64,000 nucleotides of DNA, taken from Winogradskyella immobilis (GTDB taxonomy: Bacteria; Bacteroidota; Bacteroidia; Flavobacteriales; Flavobacteriaceae). Positions 34,489 through 44,849 of the stretch are shown in pieces (the first letter of the stretch is position 1; each line of letters opens with the position of its first letter). The notes beneath the pieces were generated by a model, which searched no databases, was not told the DNA's origin, and saw nothing but the letters and a program-made list of their open reading frames with translations. The DNA is taken from assembly GCF_021887715.1 (NCBI RefSeq), contig NZ_JAIQXX010000005.1, positions 1 to 64,000 on the forward strand, written 5' to 3'. A program made the position numbers and the translations under genes.

Positions 34489-35871
34489 ATGACGAATGGT
34501 TTAAGATATATTACTTTATTTATAGCTGTCTTTTTTAGTGCAAACACATTTGGGCAAGGTGCTTTTAATTTGTCTAAAGAGAAAAGCTCCAAAATTAAAT
34601 TTAAACTTGTTAATAATATAATAGTTATACCTGTAGAACTTAATGGAGCCGAATTATCATTTGTTTTAGATACAGGTGTAAGCAAGCCTATACTTTTTAA
34701 TTTAGTAAATTCTGATTCTTTGCAAATTAAAAATACTGAGACTGTATACTTAAGAGGTTTAGGAGGAGGTGGATCAATTAGAGGTTTAAGGTCAAGACGT
34801 AACATTTTAAAAATAGGAGAAGCTATTTGTGTTAATCAAGATGTTTCAGTAGTTTTTGATGCTTCTATAAATTTTACTCCAAGATTAGGTATACCAGTAC
34901 ATGGTATTATAGGTTATGATGTGTTTAAAGATTTTGTAGTAGAGATTAATTATAGTTCTAAATATATAAGATTATATAAACCAGAAACATTTAAATATAA
35001 AACATCTTCTAAATGGGAAACGATCCCTATTAGTTTATACAATAGAAAGCCTTATTTAAATGCTGAAGTAGAGATTGAATCAGAGATTAAGCATGTTAAA
35101 CTTCTTATTGATTCTGGAGGAAGTGATGCATTATGGTTATTTGAAGATGAAAATTTAGGGATAATGCCACCAGGAGAGCTTTATTTCGATGATTTTTTAG
35201 GAAAAGGTTTAAGTGGTTCTGTTTATGGAAAACGATCTAAGGCGAATAGATTTAAATTAAATTCTTTTAATATAGATAATGTTAATGTGGCCTTTCCGGA
35301 CTCACTGTCTTTAAGTACAGCACGGAATTATAAAGATAGAAATGGAAGTATTTCAGGATATTTATTAAAGCGTTTTAATATTTATATGGACTATGCGGGA
35401 AAGAAAATGCAGCTTAAGAAAAACACAAATTTTAAAGAACCATTTTATTATAATAATAGCGGTATTACTCTAGAACAAAGAGGTACTAGAATTGTAAAAG
35501 AACAAGATAGAAAAAATAGTTTTGATATCTACAGGAGTCAAAATAACGATGGGGCGCTAGGTGTAGATTTTGCTTTAAGCTATATATATACTTTAAAACC
35601 AGCTTTTCAGGTTGTAGAATTGCGTGAGTCATCAAATGCTAAAGCAGCTGGTGTAAAATTAGGGGATATTATTGTATCTATAAATAATAAGAAGACGAGC
35701 CAAATGTCCCTACAAGAAGTAAATGCTGTATTTCATGACAAAGAGGGTAAAACCATTAGAATACGGGTAGAGCGAGATGAAGAAGAAATATATATTCAAT
35801 TTAAGCTAGATAATGTATTCAAAAAAAAGAGCCTTCCTAAAGAAGACTCTGTTGTAATATCAAAAAGTTAA
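34489..35871 (+). CDS. Exported retropepsin-like aspartyl protease with PDZ domain
   Basis: 460 residues. A signal peptide (ending SANTFGQ) precedes two pepsin-like half domains: Asp61 in FVLDTGVSK and Asp208 in LLIDSGGSD. A C-terminal PDZ domain (about residues 360-435: AAGVKLGDIIVSINNKK) could bind partner C-termini. The protein would act in the periplasm or at the outer membrane. Proteins with this layout are common in Bacteroidetes but their substrates are not known. Confidence 0.88.
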   Translation: MTNGLRYITLFIAVFFSANTFGQGAFNLSKEKSSKIKFKLVNNIIVIPVELNGAELSFVLDTGVSKPILFNLVNSDSLQIKNTETVYLRGLGGGGSIRGLRSRRNILKIGEAICVNQDVSVVFDASINFTPRLGIPVHGIIGYDVFKDFVVEINYSSKYIRLYKPETFKYKTSSKWETIPISLYNRKPYLNAEVEIESEIKHVKLLIDSGGSDALWLFEDENLGIMPPGELYFDDFLGKGLSGSVYGKRSKANRFKLNSFNIDNVNVAFPDSLSLSTARNYKDRNGSISGYLLKRFNIYMDYAGKKMQLKKNTNFKEPFYYNNSGITLEQRGTRIVKEQDRKNSFDIYRSQNNDGALGVDFALSYIYTLKPAFQVVELRESSNAKAAGVKLGDIIVSINNKKTSQMSLQEVNAVFHDKEGKTIRIRVERDEEEIYIQFKLDNVFKKKSLPKEDSVVISKS

Positions 35872-35879
35872 TTTTGTTA

Positions 35880-36305
35880 TTATTGTTCTACTGAACTTTT
35901 CTTTTTCTTTTCTAAAACACTAGATTTCGCAGGGTCAACTACTAAGCCTTTTATTTTTAGTGCTACAGTTGGAGTCTCGGCATTAGAAATTACAGTAATT
36001 GTTTTTCTAATAGGATTCACTCTATTTGTATCATATTTCACTTCAATTTCTCCCGTTTCACCAGGCATTATAGGGCCTTTAGGTTTTTTTGGCACGGTGC
36101 AACCACATGTAGATTTTACGTTAGAAATTATTAAAGGAGCATCACCAGTATTAGTAAATTCAAATACACGCACGCCATCGGCACCTTTTTCAATAGTACC
36201 ATAATCTATAACATCAGTTTTAAATTCAATTTTTGCGACCTTCTTTTGGGCAAAACTTCCCAAACTTATCATACCCACTAATAAAATTGTAATTAAATTT
36301 TTCAT
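35880..36305 (-). CDS. Exported DUF1573 family protein
   Basis: Start chosen at 36305 (MKNLITILLVGMISLGSFAQ, a good signal peptide); the frame continues 9 codons upstream without need. 141 residues with one immunoglobulin-like beta domain of the DUF1573 type (DVIDYGTIEKGADGVRVFEF, NVKSTCGCTVPKKPKGPIMPG). Function unknown; such domains are common in Bacteroidetes envelope proteins. Converges on the protease gene with eight bases between stops. Confidence 0.88.
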   Translation of the reverse strand: MKNLITILLVGMISLGSFAQKKVAKIEFKTDVIDYGTIEKGADGVRVFEFTNTGDAPLIISNVKSTCGCTVPKKPKGPIMPGETGEIEVKYDTNRVNPIRKTITVISNAETPTVALKIKGLVVDPAKSSVLEKKKKSSVEQ

Positions 36306-36356
36306 CACTCTAGTTTTTAAAGTTATAATCAAAGCTACTCACTTTTTAAGTTTTGG

Positions 36357-36364
36357 CAAAATTA
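36357..36364 (-). promoter_or_regulatory. Candidate -7 element for the DUF1573 gene
   Basis: Minus-strand TAATTTTG, fitting TAnnTTTG, 51 bases upstream of the start at 36305. Confidence 0.3.
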
Positions 36365-36452
36365 ATTAGATGTAATGTAATTTATTTAACATGAAATAAG
36401 TATTTAATAATACATTATCTAATTAATAATTCCTCAAAAAAAGAAATATAAG

Positions 36453-36460
36453 TATTTTTG
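36453..36460 (+). promoter_or_regulatory. Candidate -7 element for valS
   Basis: TATTTTTG fits TAnnTTTG and stands 31 bases upstream of the valS start codon. Confidence 0.4.
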
Positions 36461-36491
36461 CGAGTTATAGATCAAAAACGATACCAAACAC

Positions 36492-39128
36492 ATGGAAATA
36501 CCTTTAAAATATAACGCTTCTGCTGTAGAAAACAAGTGGTATGAGTATTGGATGAAAAATAATTATTTTCATTCTATACCAGATGATAGAGAGCCTTATA
36601 CAATAGTAATTCCACCTCCAAATGTAACTGGCGTATTACATATGGGGCATATGCTTAATAATACCATTCAAGATGTATTGATTCGTCATGCACGTTTAAA
36701 AGGAAAGAATGCCTGTTGGGTTCCCGGTACTGATCATGCATCTATTGCCACTGAAGCTAAAGTTGTTGCTAAATTAAAAGAACAAGGTATTGATAAAAAT
36801 GATTTAACACGTGATGAATTTTTAAAACATGCTTGGGATTGGACTAACGAGTATGGCGGTGTTATTTTAGAACAATTAAAAAAGTTAGGTTGTTCTTGTG
36901 ACTGGAATCGTACCAAGTTTACAATGGACGACGATATGTCTGAAGCTGTAATTAAAGTTTTTGTAGACTTATATAATAAAGGGTTGATTTACCGTGGATA
37001 TCGTATGGTGAATTGGGATCCTGAGGCAAAAACAACATTGTCTGATGAAGAGGTGAATCACGAAGAACGCCAAGGCTTATTATATTACCTAAATTATAAA
37101 TTAGAAGGTAGTGATGAAACTTTAACAATAGCAACAACACGCCCAGAAACCATTTTTGGGGATACGGCAATATGTATAAACCCTAATGACGAACGCTTTG
37201 CACATTTAAGAGGTAAAAAAGCGATTGTGCCTATTTGTAATCGTGTAATTCCTATTATTGAAGATGACTATGTAGATATTGAATTTGGTACAGGTTGCTT
37301 AAAGGTAACTCCGGCTCATGATGAGAATGATAAGATTTTAGGAGATAAACATCAGCTTGAAGTTGTAGATATTTTTAACGAGGATGCATCGCTAAACAGT
37401 TATGGTTTACAATTTGAAGGACAAGATCGTTTTGTGGCTAGAAAAGCTGTAGCTAAATTATTAGAAGAGACAGGAGTTTTAGCCAAAACGGAGACGCATA
37501 TTAATAAGGTTGGTACTTCTGAACGTACAAAAGCAGTAATAGAACCACGTTTAAGTGATCAGTGGTTTTTAAAGATGGAAGAACTTGTAAAACCAGCTAT
37601 TGAAGCTGTTTTAGGAGAAGATCCAGATATTAAATTATTTCCAAAAAAGTTTGAAAACACCTACCGCCATTGGATGGAGAATATTAGAGATTGGAATATA
37701 TCTCGTCAATTACTTTGGGGGCAACAGATTCCAGCGTATTACTATGGTAACGGAAAAGAAGATTTTGTAGTAGCAGAAACTATAGATGATGCTATAGAAT
37801 TAGCGAGAAAGAAAACTGTTAATTCACAATTGACAATTAATGATTTACGCCAAGATACTGATGCATTAGATACTTGGTTTTCATCTTGGTTATGGCCAAT
37901 GAGTGTTTTTGATGGTATTAGAAATCCTGAAAATGAAGAAATCAATTATTATTACCCAACAAACGATTTAGTTACTGGACCTGATATTTTGTTTTTCTGG
38001 GTAGCTCGTATGATTATTTCTGGTTATGAGTATAAAGGAGAAAAACCTTTTAAAAATGTTTACCTCACTGGCTTAGTGAGAGACAAACAGCGTCGAAAAA
38101 TGTCAAAATCTTTAGGAAATTCTCCTGATGCTTTAAAATTAATAGAAGAATATAGTGCAGATGGAGTTAGAGTAGGCTTACTTTTAAGTAGTGCTGCTGG
38201 TAATGATTTAATGTTTGATGAAGCATTGTGTCAACAAGGAAGAGGTTTTGGTAATAAAATATGGAACGCTTATCGCTTAATTGATGGCTGGAAGATTGAT
38301 AATACAATTTCGCAACCAGAGTCAAGTAAAATAGCAATTGCATGGTACGAATCTAAATTTCAAAAAGTATTATTAGAAATAGAAGATCATTTTAGTAAAT
38401 ACAGATTAAGTGATGCTTTAATGGCAATCTATAAGTTAATATATGACGATTTCTGTGGATGGATGTTAGAAATGGTAAAACCAGCGTATCAACAACCAAT
38501 TGATGCTAAAACATTAAAAAAGGTAATTTCTATTTTTGAAGAGAATTTGAAAATCGTTCATCCATTTATGCCTTTTATAACTGAAGACTTATGGCATTAT
38601 ATATCGGAACGAACACCAGAAGAGGCTTTAATAATATCCAAATGGCCAGAAGCGAAACCAATAAATGATACTCTGATTTCAGAATTTGATTTTGCTTCAG
38701 AAGTAATATCAGGGATCCGAAACATTCGTAAACAGAAAAACATTGCATTTAAAGATGCCATACATTTTTCAGTTATAAACAACGAGAATTTAAATACATC
38801 TTTTGATGCTGTTATTTCCAAATTAGGAAATTTAGAAACGTTAGAATATATCTCTGAACCTATTGAAGGTGCTCTAACTTTTAGAGTAAAGTCTAATGAA
38901 TATTTTATTCCAATGGCAGGTGCTATAAATGTAGAGGAGGAGATTAAAAAAATAAATGAAGAATTAAAATATGCTGAAGGGTTTTTAAAATCAGTTCAAG
39001 GAAAGCTATCTAATGAACGTTTTGTTAATAATGCTCCAGAGCAAGTCGTTGCCTCTGAGCGAAAAAAAGAAGCAGATGCAGTGGCTAAAATAGAAACATT
39101 AAAAGCAAGTTTAGCGAGTTTACAATAA
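36492..39128 (+). CDS. valS: Valyl-tRNA synthetase
   Basis: 878-residue class I synthetase. HMGHM near residue 50 is the HIGH motif, the editing domain ([12 protein letters not shown]) follows, KMSKS ([11 protein letters not shown]) is the second ATP site, and the protein ends in an anticodon-binding helix bundle and the C-terminal coiled coil typical of ValRS. Single gene with its own promoter and terminator. Confidence 0.97.
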   Translation: MEIPLKYNASAVENKWYEYWMKNNYFHSIPDDREPYTIVIPPPNVTGVLHMGHMLNNTIQDVLIRHARLKGKNACWVPGTDHASIATEAKVVAKLKEQGIDKNDLTRDEFLKHAWDWTNEYGGVILEQLKKLGCSCDWNRTKFTMDDDMSEAVIKVFVDLYNKGLIYRGYRMVNWDPEAKTTLSDEEVNHEERQGLLYYLNYKLEGSDETLTIATTRPETIFGDTAICINPNDERFAHLRGKKAIVPICNRVIPIIEDDYVDIEFGTGCLKVTPAHDENDKILGDKHQLEVVDIFNEDASLNSYGLQFEGQDRFVARKAVAKLLEETGVLAKTETHINKVGTSERTKAVIEPRLSDQWFLKMEELVKPAIEAVLGEDPDIKLFPKKFENTYRHWMENIRDWNISRQLLWGQQIPAYYYGNGKEDFVVAETIDDAIELARKKTVNSQLTINDLRQDTDALDTWFSSWLWPMSVFDGIRNPENEEINYYYPTNDLVTGPDILFFWVARMIISGYEYKGEKPFKNVYLTGLVRDKQRRKMSKSLGNSPDALKLIEEYSADGVRVGLLLSSAAGNDLMFDEALCQQGRGFGNKIWNAYRLIDGWKIDNTISQPESSKIAIAWYESKFQKVLLEIEDHFSKYRLSDALMAIYKLIYDDFCGWMLEMVKPAYQQPIDAKTLKKVISIFEENLKIVHPFMPFITEDLWHYISERTPEEALIISKWPEAKPINDTLISEFDFASEVISGIRNIRKQKNIAFKDAIHFSVINNENLNTSFDAVISKLGNLETLEYISEPIEGALTFRVKSNEYFIPMAGAINVEEEIKKINEELKYAEGFLKSVQGKLSNERFVNNAPEQVVASERKKEADAVAKIETLKASLASLQ

Positions 39129-39152
39129 CTCGTAATTATATATATAATTTAA

Positions 39153-39181
39153 AGCTGTTCTGAGAAGAATGGCTTTTTTTT
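39153..39181. terminator. Terminator between valS and convergent rodA
   Basis: AGCTGTTCT (39153-39161), loop GAGA, AGAATGGCT (39166-39174), with two G-U pairs, followed by eight T. Usable for valS; weaker for rodA on the other strand. Confidence 0.75.
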
Positions 39182-40461
39182 TACCATTCATTAATCTTGT
39201 TAGAATCGAGTTTTACAAAAATAAATAGCAATATAGTAAAGCCCCATAACCCAGAGCCACCATAACTAAAAAACGGTAATGGAATACCAACCGTAGGTAT
39301 AAGCCCCATTACCATACCTGTATTTATGGTGAAGTGTACAAATAATATAGAAGCTACAGCATAACCATATACGCGACTAAATTGTGTTTTTTGAGATTCC
39401 GCTAAATACAATATTCTTACAATAAGCATTACAAAAAGGATAACGACTATTGAAGTACCTAAAAAACCCCATTCTTCTCCAACGGTACTAAAAATGTAAT
39501 CTGTATGCTGTTCTGGCACAAATTTGCCTGTAGTTCTAGTGCCTTCTAAGAAACCTTTACCTAAAGGACCTCCAGAACTTATCGCTTTTTCAGATTCATT
39601 AAGATTATAGAGAATAGTCTTTTTCATCTGTTCTAATTTAGCAGGGTCTTTTTCTAGACGGAGCCATAAACTTATTCTATTCTGTTGATGAGGTTTTAAT
39701 ATAGAAGTATAGAAGAATTTTACTCCAAAAGCAATTGCTATCCCAGCAACAATTACAATCAGTGATTTTAATATAGGAGGTTTTCGTTTTCGTAATGTAA
39801 AATTTGTAATTAAAGCAATAGTAATTAAAACGACACCAGTGACAACAATCCCGTATTTTAAAGCTAATACGGCTACTAAAATAAGTAGAATAGCAGAGAT
39901 TAAATAGATATGTTGTAAACCTTCTCTATAAAAAACAAAGAAGAATGCAGCGTATACAATGGTACTTCCTGCATCGTTTTGTAATAAAATTAAAACTGCA
40001 GGTAATATTATAATGAGTAGTGTACGTAACTGGTCTTTAAAGGTTTTTATATCTGTTTGTAGATCGCTAATATATTTGGCTACAGCTAAAGCAGTAGCAA
40101 ACTTAGCAAACTCACTAGGTTGAAGCGTCATTCCACCAATCCCATACCACGATGTGGCGCCGTTAACATTCTTTCCAGCAATAAATAATCCTACTAATGA
40201 AAGTAGTGATGCTAGATATATAATACTAGAAAAGCGTTCATAAAACTTAGCTTCAACAGACAAAATTGCTATGATGAGAACAATAGTGAGTATGATAAAT
40301 ACTCCTTGTTTTCCATAAGGCTGAGACATATCAAAATAACTAGTAATCTCGCCTTCATGCGAGGCAGATAATATATTTACCCAACCAAAAAAAACCAGTA
40401 ATAAAAAAAGTAAAATGATAGCCCAATCAAATTTAAAACGTCTATGGTTTTCTCTTTGCAT
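39181..40461 (-). CDS. rodA: Rod shape-determining peptidoglycan polymerase RodA
   Basis: 426 residues of the SEDS family with about ten membrane helices. GMTLQPSEFAK, the DFIFS-like YIFSTVGEEWGF and the C-terminal PTVGIPLPFFSYGGS are the SEDS signatures. RodA polymerises glycan strands and works with PBP2, encoded two bases upstream. Last gene of the mreBCD-mrdA-rodA run. Confidence 0.95.
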   Translation of the reverse strand: MQRENHRRFKFDWAIILLFLLLVFFGWVNILSASHEGEITSYFDMSQPYGKQGVFIILTIVLIIAILSVEAKFYERFSSIIYLASLLSLVGLFIAGKNVNGATSWYGIGGMTLQPSEFAKFATALAVAKYISDLQTDIKTFKDQLRTLLIIILPAVLILLQNDAGSTIVYAAFFFVFYREGLQHIYLISAILLILVAVLALKYGIVVTGVVLITIALITNFTLRKRKPPILKSLIVIVAGIAIAFGVKFFYTSILKPHQQNRISLWLRLEKDPAKLEQMKKTILYNLNESEKAISSGGPLGKGFLEGTRTTGKFVPEQHTDYIFSTVGEEWGFLGTSIVVILFVMLIVRILYLAESQKTQFSRVYGYAVASILFVHFTINTGMVMGLIPTVGIPLPFFSYGGSGLWGFTILLFIFVKLDSNKINEW

Positions 40462-40463
40462 AC

Positions 40464-42386
40464 TTAAGATTTAATAGGCGGCTCTATAGTTAATTTCACA
40501 TCATCTTTATCAACAATTTGTAATGTGGTTTCTCTATTAATTTTAAAAGGTTCTCCAGAATGAGGTTTAGCATATTCGTTTTCTAGGCTGTGTGTTAGTA
40601 TCCAATCTTCCATATCCGTTCTGCTAATTTCTCCTTTAATATGCTTCTCAATCATTAAACTTGCCATTCTTCCAGCAAAACGACTTCCAAAATATCCATT
40701 CTCAATAAATACAGCTATCGCAATTTTAGGATTGTCTTTCGGCGCAAATGCAACAAAAATAGAATGATCAGTTAATTGCGTTTTTACACTATCAACTATT
40801 GCAAAATTCTCAGCAGTACCAGTTTTACCACAAATTTCTATTCCAGGTATCTGTAAAGTTTCAGCAGTACCTTTGTTGTATACATCGAACATACCTTGTA
40901 TTACGGGTTCAAAATGGCGTTTGTCGATGGTGGTTTCTTTGCGTGTAGTGTATTTGCTAGGAATAGTATCGTTTTGAATGTTTTTAATAATATGTGGTGT
41001 ATAATAAAACCCTCGATTTCCGATAGCAGCAGCCATATTTGCTAATTGTATAGGTGTTGCTAAAACTTCACCTTGACCAATAGCATTAGAAATGGTAAAT
41101 GTTGTATACCATTTATCCTTGCCATAATCTCTATTATATTTTTTTGAGTCAGGAACTTTTCCAGGTTGGCCAACAGATAGATCATTATTGAGATAATTAC
41201 CTAGGCCAAAACTTTTAATGTGCTTACTCCATTTGTCCATACCAATTGAAGGCTTATCATATTTATCTATAATTCTACGATATACATTAGCAAAATAGGC
41301 GTTACAAGATTCGGCTATTCCTAAGTTCATATTTACAGGACTAGAATGCGCATGGCATCCCATTTTTCGATTTCCATAACGATAACCCATAGCACAACTA
41401 AAACGTTCTTGTGTGGTAACTACTCCTTCTTGGAGTGCTATTAACGCATTTAATGTTTTAAAAGGTGAGCCTGGTGGATACATAGCTTGGAGACTTCTGT
41501 CAAATAAAGGCTTTGCAATACTATCTCTATACAATTCCGTGAAATTTTTAGAGCGTTCTCTACCTACTAATAAATTAGGGTTATAACTAGGTCCAGATAT
41601 CATAGCAAGTATTTCACCACTGCTAGGTTCTATAGCAATAATACCACCACGTTTATTTTTCATTAGCAATTCGCCATACTCTTGTAAGCTTGCATCAATA
41701 GTAATTGTAATGTCTTTACCTGGTTGTGATAAGGTGTCTAATGTTCCTTCTTTAAATGGACCAATATTTTTATTAAATCGATCTTTTTGTATAAACTTAA
41801 TGCCTTTAACACCACGGAGTGTTTTTTCATACGTTTTTTCAACTCCTTGATTACCTATTAAATCACCAGACCTGTAATAAGAATTTTTATTTAAAGTAGA
41901 TTGATTCACTTCTGCAATATCACCTAGAACGTTTGCACCAATTGAGGTTTGATACGAGCGTAACGATCTTTTTTGAATATAAAACCCATCGAATTTCCGC
42001 ATTTTTTCTTGAAGCACCGCATAATCTTCTTTTGCCAAATGAGATACAAAAACTTGTGGTAAACGCGGAGAATATCTATAAGTTCTATTATATTTTTTAA
42101 TAAAATCTTCTTTGGTGATTTTTAAAAGATTACAAAACTCTAAGGTATCTAGGGCTTCAACTTCTCTTGGGATTACCATAACATCATAAGATGGTTGGTT
42201 GGCAACAAGTAAAACACCATTTCTATCGTAGACATAACCACGTTTGGGATAATCGTAAACCTTACGGACAGCATTATCTTCTAAAACATTATAAGATTCA
42301 GTGTTATGGATTTGAAGATAGTAGAGTCGTGCTAAAAAAATTAAGCCGACACCAATAACTGTCATTAAAAGGAATAGTTTTCTCAT
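40464..42386 (-). CDS. mrdA: Penicillin-binding protein 2
   Basis: 640 residues. One N-terminal membrane helix, a dimerisation (pedestal) domain with RGYVYDRNG, then a transpeptidase domain with SxxK (PPGSPFKTLNA), SxN (ESCNAYF) and KTGT (CGKTGTAEN). It crosslinks peptidoglycan during cell elongation together with RodA. Overlaps mreD by 4 bases. Confidence 0.95.
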   Translation of the reverse strand: MRKLFLLMTVIGVGLIFLARLYYLQIHNTESYNVLEDNAVRKVYDYPKRGYVYDRNGVLLVANQPSYDVMVIPREVEALDTLEFCNLLKITKEDFIKKYNRTYRYSPRLPQVFVSHLAKEDYAVLQEKMRKFDGFYIQKRSLRSYQTSIGANVLGDIAEVNQSTLNKNSYYRSGDLIGNQGVEKTYEKTLRGVKGIKFIQKDRFNKNIGPFKEGTLDTLSQPGKDITITIDASLQEYGELLMKNKRGGIIAIEPSSGEILAMISGPSYNPNLLVGRERSKNFTELYRDSIAKPLFDRSLQAMYPPGSPFKTLNALIALQEGVVTTQERFSCAMGYRYGNRKMGCHAHSSPVNMNLGIAESCNAYFANVYRRIIDKYDKPSIGMDKWSKHIKSFGLGNYLNNDLSVGQPGKVPDSKKYNRDYGKDKWYTTFTISNAIGQGEVLATPIQLANMAAAIGNRGFYYTPHIIKNIQNDTIPSKYTTRKETTIDKRHFEPVIQGMFDVYNKGTAETLQIPGIEICGKTGTAENFAIVDSVKTQLTDHSIFVAFAPKDNPKIAIAVFIENGYFGSRFAGRMASLMIEKHIKGEISRTDMEDWILTHSLENEYAKPHSGEPFKINRETTLQIVDKDDVKLTIEPPIKS

Positions 42387-42886
42387 TTACGTTTCCCGAA
42401 TAAAATGATGAGTAATATGCTTAATATAATGGTAAAAATACTTGAAAATAACGTTTTTTCTAGTATTTGAAGTATTTGAGAAGTGTTAAAAATTTCTAAT
42501 GAAAATAATACTAAATGATGAATAACGGTTGCTAATGAAACATAAGAAATAAGACTACCTAACTCTAAGTTACTAAACTTTATGGCTTGGTGTTCGTATA
42601 ACATGCCAAATGAAAATTTTAATAGAACAGGTCTTGTATATGCTAATAAAACAGCAGCTGCTGCATGCACTCCTCCAGAATTTGAAAACATATCTACTAA
42701 CATGCCTAGTATAAAAGCAACAAGTAAAAAAACAAGTCTGTTATTCGTAACAGGGAAAAGCAGAATAAAAATAATGTAGATGTATGGATTGATATATCCT
42801 AGAAAATTAATGTTATTACAAATAATTACCTGAGTTATGAGAAGTAATACAAAACGAAATATATTATTTGTTACAATATTATTCAT
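42383..42886 (-). CDS. mreD: Rod shape-determining protein MreD
   Basis: 167 residues, about five membrane helices, with YINPYIYIIFILLFP and GMLVDMFSNSGGVHA typical of MreD. Overlaps mreC (8 bases) and mrdA (4 bases), so the order of translation is coupled. Confidence 0.92.
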   Translation of the reverse strand: MNNIVTNNIFRFVLLLITQVIICNNINFLGYINPYIYIIFILLFPVTNNRLVFLLVAFILGMLVDMFSNSGGVHAAAAVLLAYTRPVLLKFSFGMLYEHQAIKFSNLELGSLISYVSLATVIHHLVLFSLEIFNTSQILQILEKTLFSSIFTIILSILLIILFGKRK

Positions 42887-43700
42887 CGTTGTTTTGCTCT
42901 AAGGTTTTAATTTCTTCAATATCTAAGTTTTCAATAATAAAAACATGCCCAATATTTGTCATGTCATTAAATAATTTAACTTCAATATTATAAGTATCTC
43001 CATTTGTGTTTTCCTCAAAAGATGCAATAGTGCCAATACCAATACCTTTAGGGAAAATAGAAGACTGACCCCCTGTAATTATTGTATCTCCAATAGCGAT
43101 ATTTGCAAATTTTGAGATGTCTTCTAATTGCACTATATAAGGTGATATGGTATTCCATCTTAAAGACCCTATTTGATTCGATGATTTTAATTGCGCATTA
43201 ATAGCACTGTTTTCGTTTAAAATAGACAATACTGTAGAATAGCCATTAGAGGTATTATCTATAATACCAACAATACCTTTTGAAGTAATGACTCCAAAAT
43301 CTTGTTTTATACTATCCCTTTTACCTTTGTTTAGAGTTAAATAGTTTTTAGGCCTAGAGTAACTATTGCTATAAACTTTAGCAGGTATACTTCTGAATTT
43401 TTGTTTTGAAAAACTAGAGTCAATCAGAATTGAATCCGTTTCATTTGAATAATTGAAAATTTGAGATCTCAATTTATTGTTTTCTTCTAATAGAAGTGCA
43501 TTTTGAGATTTTAAACTAAAATATTGATCGATACCACTAAAAGCTCCGTAAACCCCGCCTGTAATACTATTTGCAGAGTTAATAAATTTACTGCGGTGAT
43601 AAGAATGAGATTGTATGGTTAAACTTAATGCAATACCAAAGAGTAATAAAAACAATAAGAATGTTTTGTTTCTAATTACAAAATTGAAAATTTGTTGCAT
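42879..43700 (-). CDS. mreC: Rod shape-determining protein MreC
   Basis: 273 residues: an N-terminal membrane helix, a coiled coil (about residues 60-90), and a beta-barrel-like periplasmic domain with KGIVGIIDN and GQSSIFPKGIGIGTI. It organises the elongation machinery in the periplasm. Starts 9 bases after mreB. Confidence 0.93.
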   Translation of the reverse strand: MQQIFNFVIRNKTFLLFLLLFGIALSLTIQSHSYHRSKFINSANSITGGVYGAFSGIDQYFSLKSQNALLLEENNKLRSQIFNYSNETDSILIDSSFSKQKFRSIPAKVYSNSYSRPKNYLTLNKGKRDSIKQDFGVITSKGIVGIIDNTSNGYSTVLSILNENSAINAQLKSSNQIGSLRWNTISPYIVQLEDISKFANIAIGDTIITGGQSSIFPKGIGIGTIASFEENTNGDTYNIEVKLFNDMTNIGHVFIIENLDIEEIKTLEQNNDE

Positions 43701-43709
43701 TATTTAATC

Positions 43710-44738
43710 CTATTTAATCAATACGCTTTTGAATTTAGGTAAATTTTTAAGCACAATACCAGTACCACGTACAACGGCCCTCAAAGGATCTTCAGCGATA
43801 TAAACGGGCAAGTCGGTTTTTTGTGATAAACGCTTATCTAAACCTCTAAGCATAGATCCACCACCAGCTAAATAAATCCCAGTGTTATAGATGTCTGCTG
43901 CTAATTCTGGTGGAGTTTGGGATAGTGTTTCCATTACAGAATCTTCAATACGTAAAATAGATTTGTCTAATGCTTTTGCAATTTCACGATATGATATTTG
44001 TACCTGCTTAGGTTTTCCTGTAAGCAAATCACGACCTTGAACACTCATGTCTTCAGGCGGTAATTCTAAATCTTCTGTTGCAGCACCTATTTGAATTTTA
44101 ATTTTTTCGGCTGTTCGATCACCAACATATAAATTATGTTGTGTACGCATGTAGTAAATAATATCGTTTGTAAATACATCGCCAGCAACTTTTACAGACT
44201 TGTCGCAAACAATACCTCCTAAGGCGATAACTGCAATCTCTGTAGTACCACCTCCAATATCAACAATCATATTTCCTTTTGGTTGCATAATATCTATACC
44301 AATACCAATAGCAGCAGCCATTGGTTCGTGTATTAAATAGACCTCTTTACCATTAACACGTTCACAAGATTCTTTTACAGCACGCATTTCAACTTCTGTA
44401 ATTCCAGAAGGAATACAAACCACCATTCTAAGTGCGGGATTAAAGAATTTCTTTTTTAATGCAGGAATATTCTTAATGAAAAGGCTAATCATCTGCTCAG
44501 AAGCATCAAAATCTGCAATAACACCATCTTTTAATGGACGAATGGTTTTAATGTTTTCGTGTGTTTTTCCTTGCATCATGTTGGCCTCTTTACCAACAGC
44601 GATAATTTTTCCAGTGATTCTATCTCTGGCAACTATAGAAGGATTGTCCACAACAACCTTGTCGTTATGGATAATTAGGGTGTTAGCAGTTCCTAAATCT
44701 ATTGCTATTTCTTCAGTTAGGAAATCAAAAAAGCCCAT
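43710..44738 (-). CDS. mreB: Actin-like cell shape protein MreB
   Basis: 342 residues with the actin-fold phosphate loops IDLGTANTLI and MIVDIGGGTTEIAV and the adenosine motif LAGGGSMLRGL. It forms filaments under the membrane that steer wall synthesis. First gene of the shape operon, 111 bases after purH. Confidence 0.96.
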   Translation of the reverse strand: MGFFDFLTEEIAIDLGTANTLIIHNDKVVVDNPSIVARDRITGKIIAVGKEANMMQGKTHENIKTIRPLKDGVIADFDASEQMISLFIKNIPALKKKFFNPALRMVVCIPSGITEVEMRAVKESCERVNGKEVYLIHEPMAAAIGIGIDIMQPKGNMIVDIGGGTTEIAVIALGGIVCDKSVKVAGDVFTNDIIYYMRTQHNLYVGDRTAEKIKIQIGAATEDLELPPEDMSVQGRDLLTGKPKQVQISYREIAKALDKSILRIEDSVMETLSQTPPELAADIYNTGIYLAGGGSMLRGLDKRLSQKTDLPVYIAEDPLRAVVRGTGIVLKNLPKFKSVLIK

Positions 44739-44849
44739 GTGCGATTATTAATTAATTGGGGTTGTATTAGTAAAAATATTGAATGCTTATAAATGTTTTT
44801 AATTATACGATATTTTTATTAGAATAGACGTTGATTCATTAATTTTTTT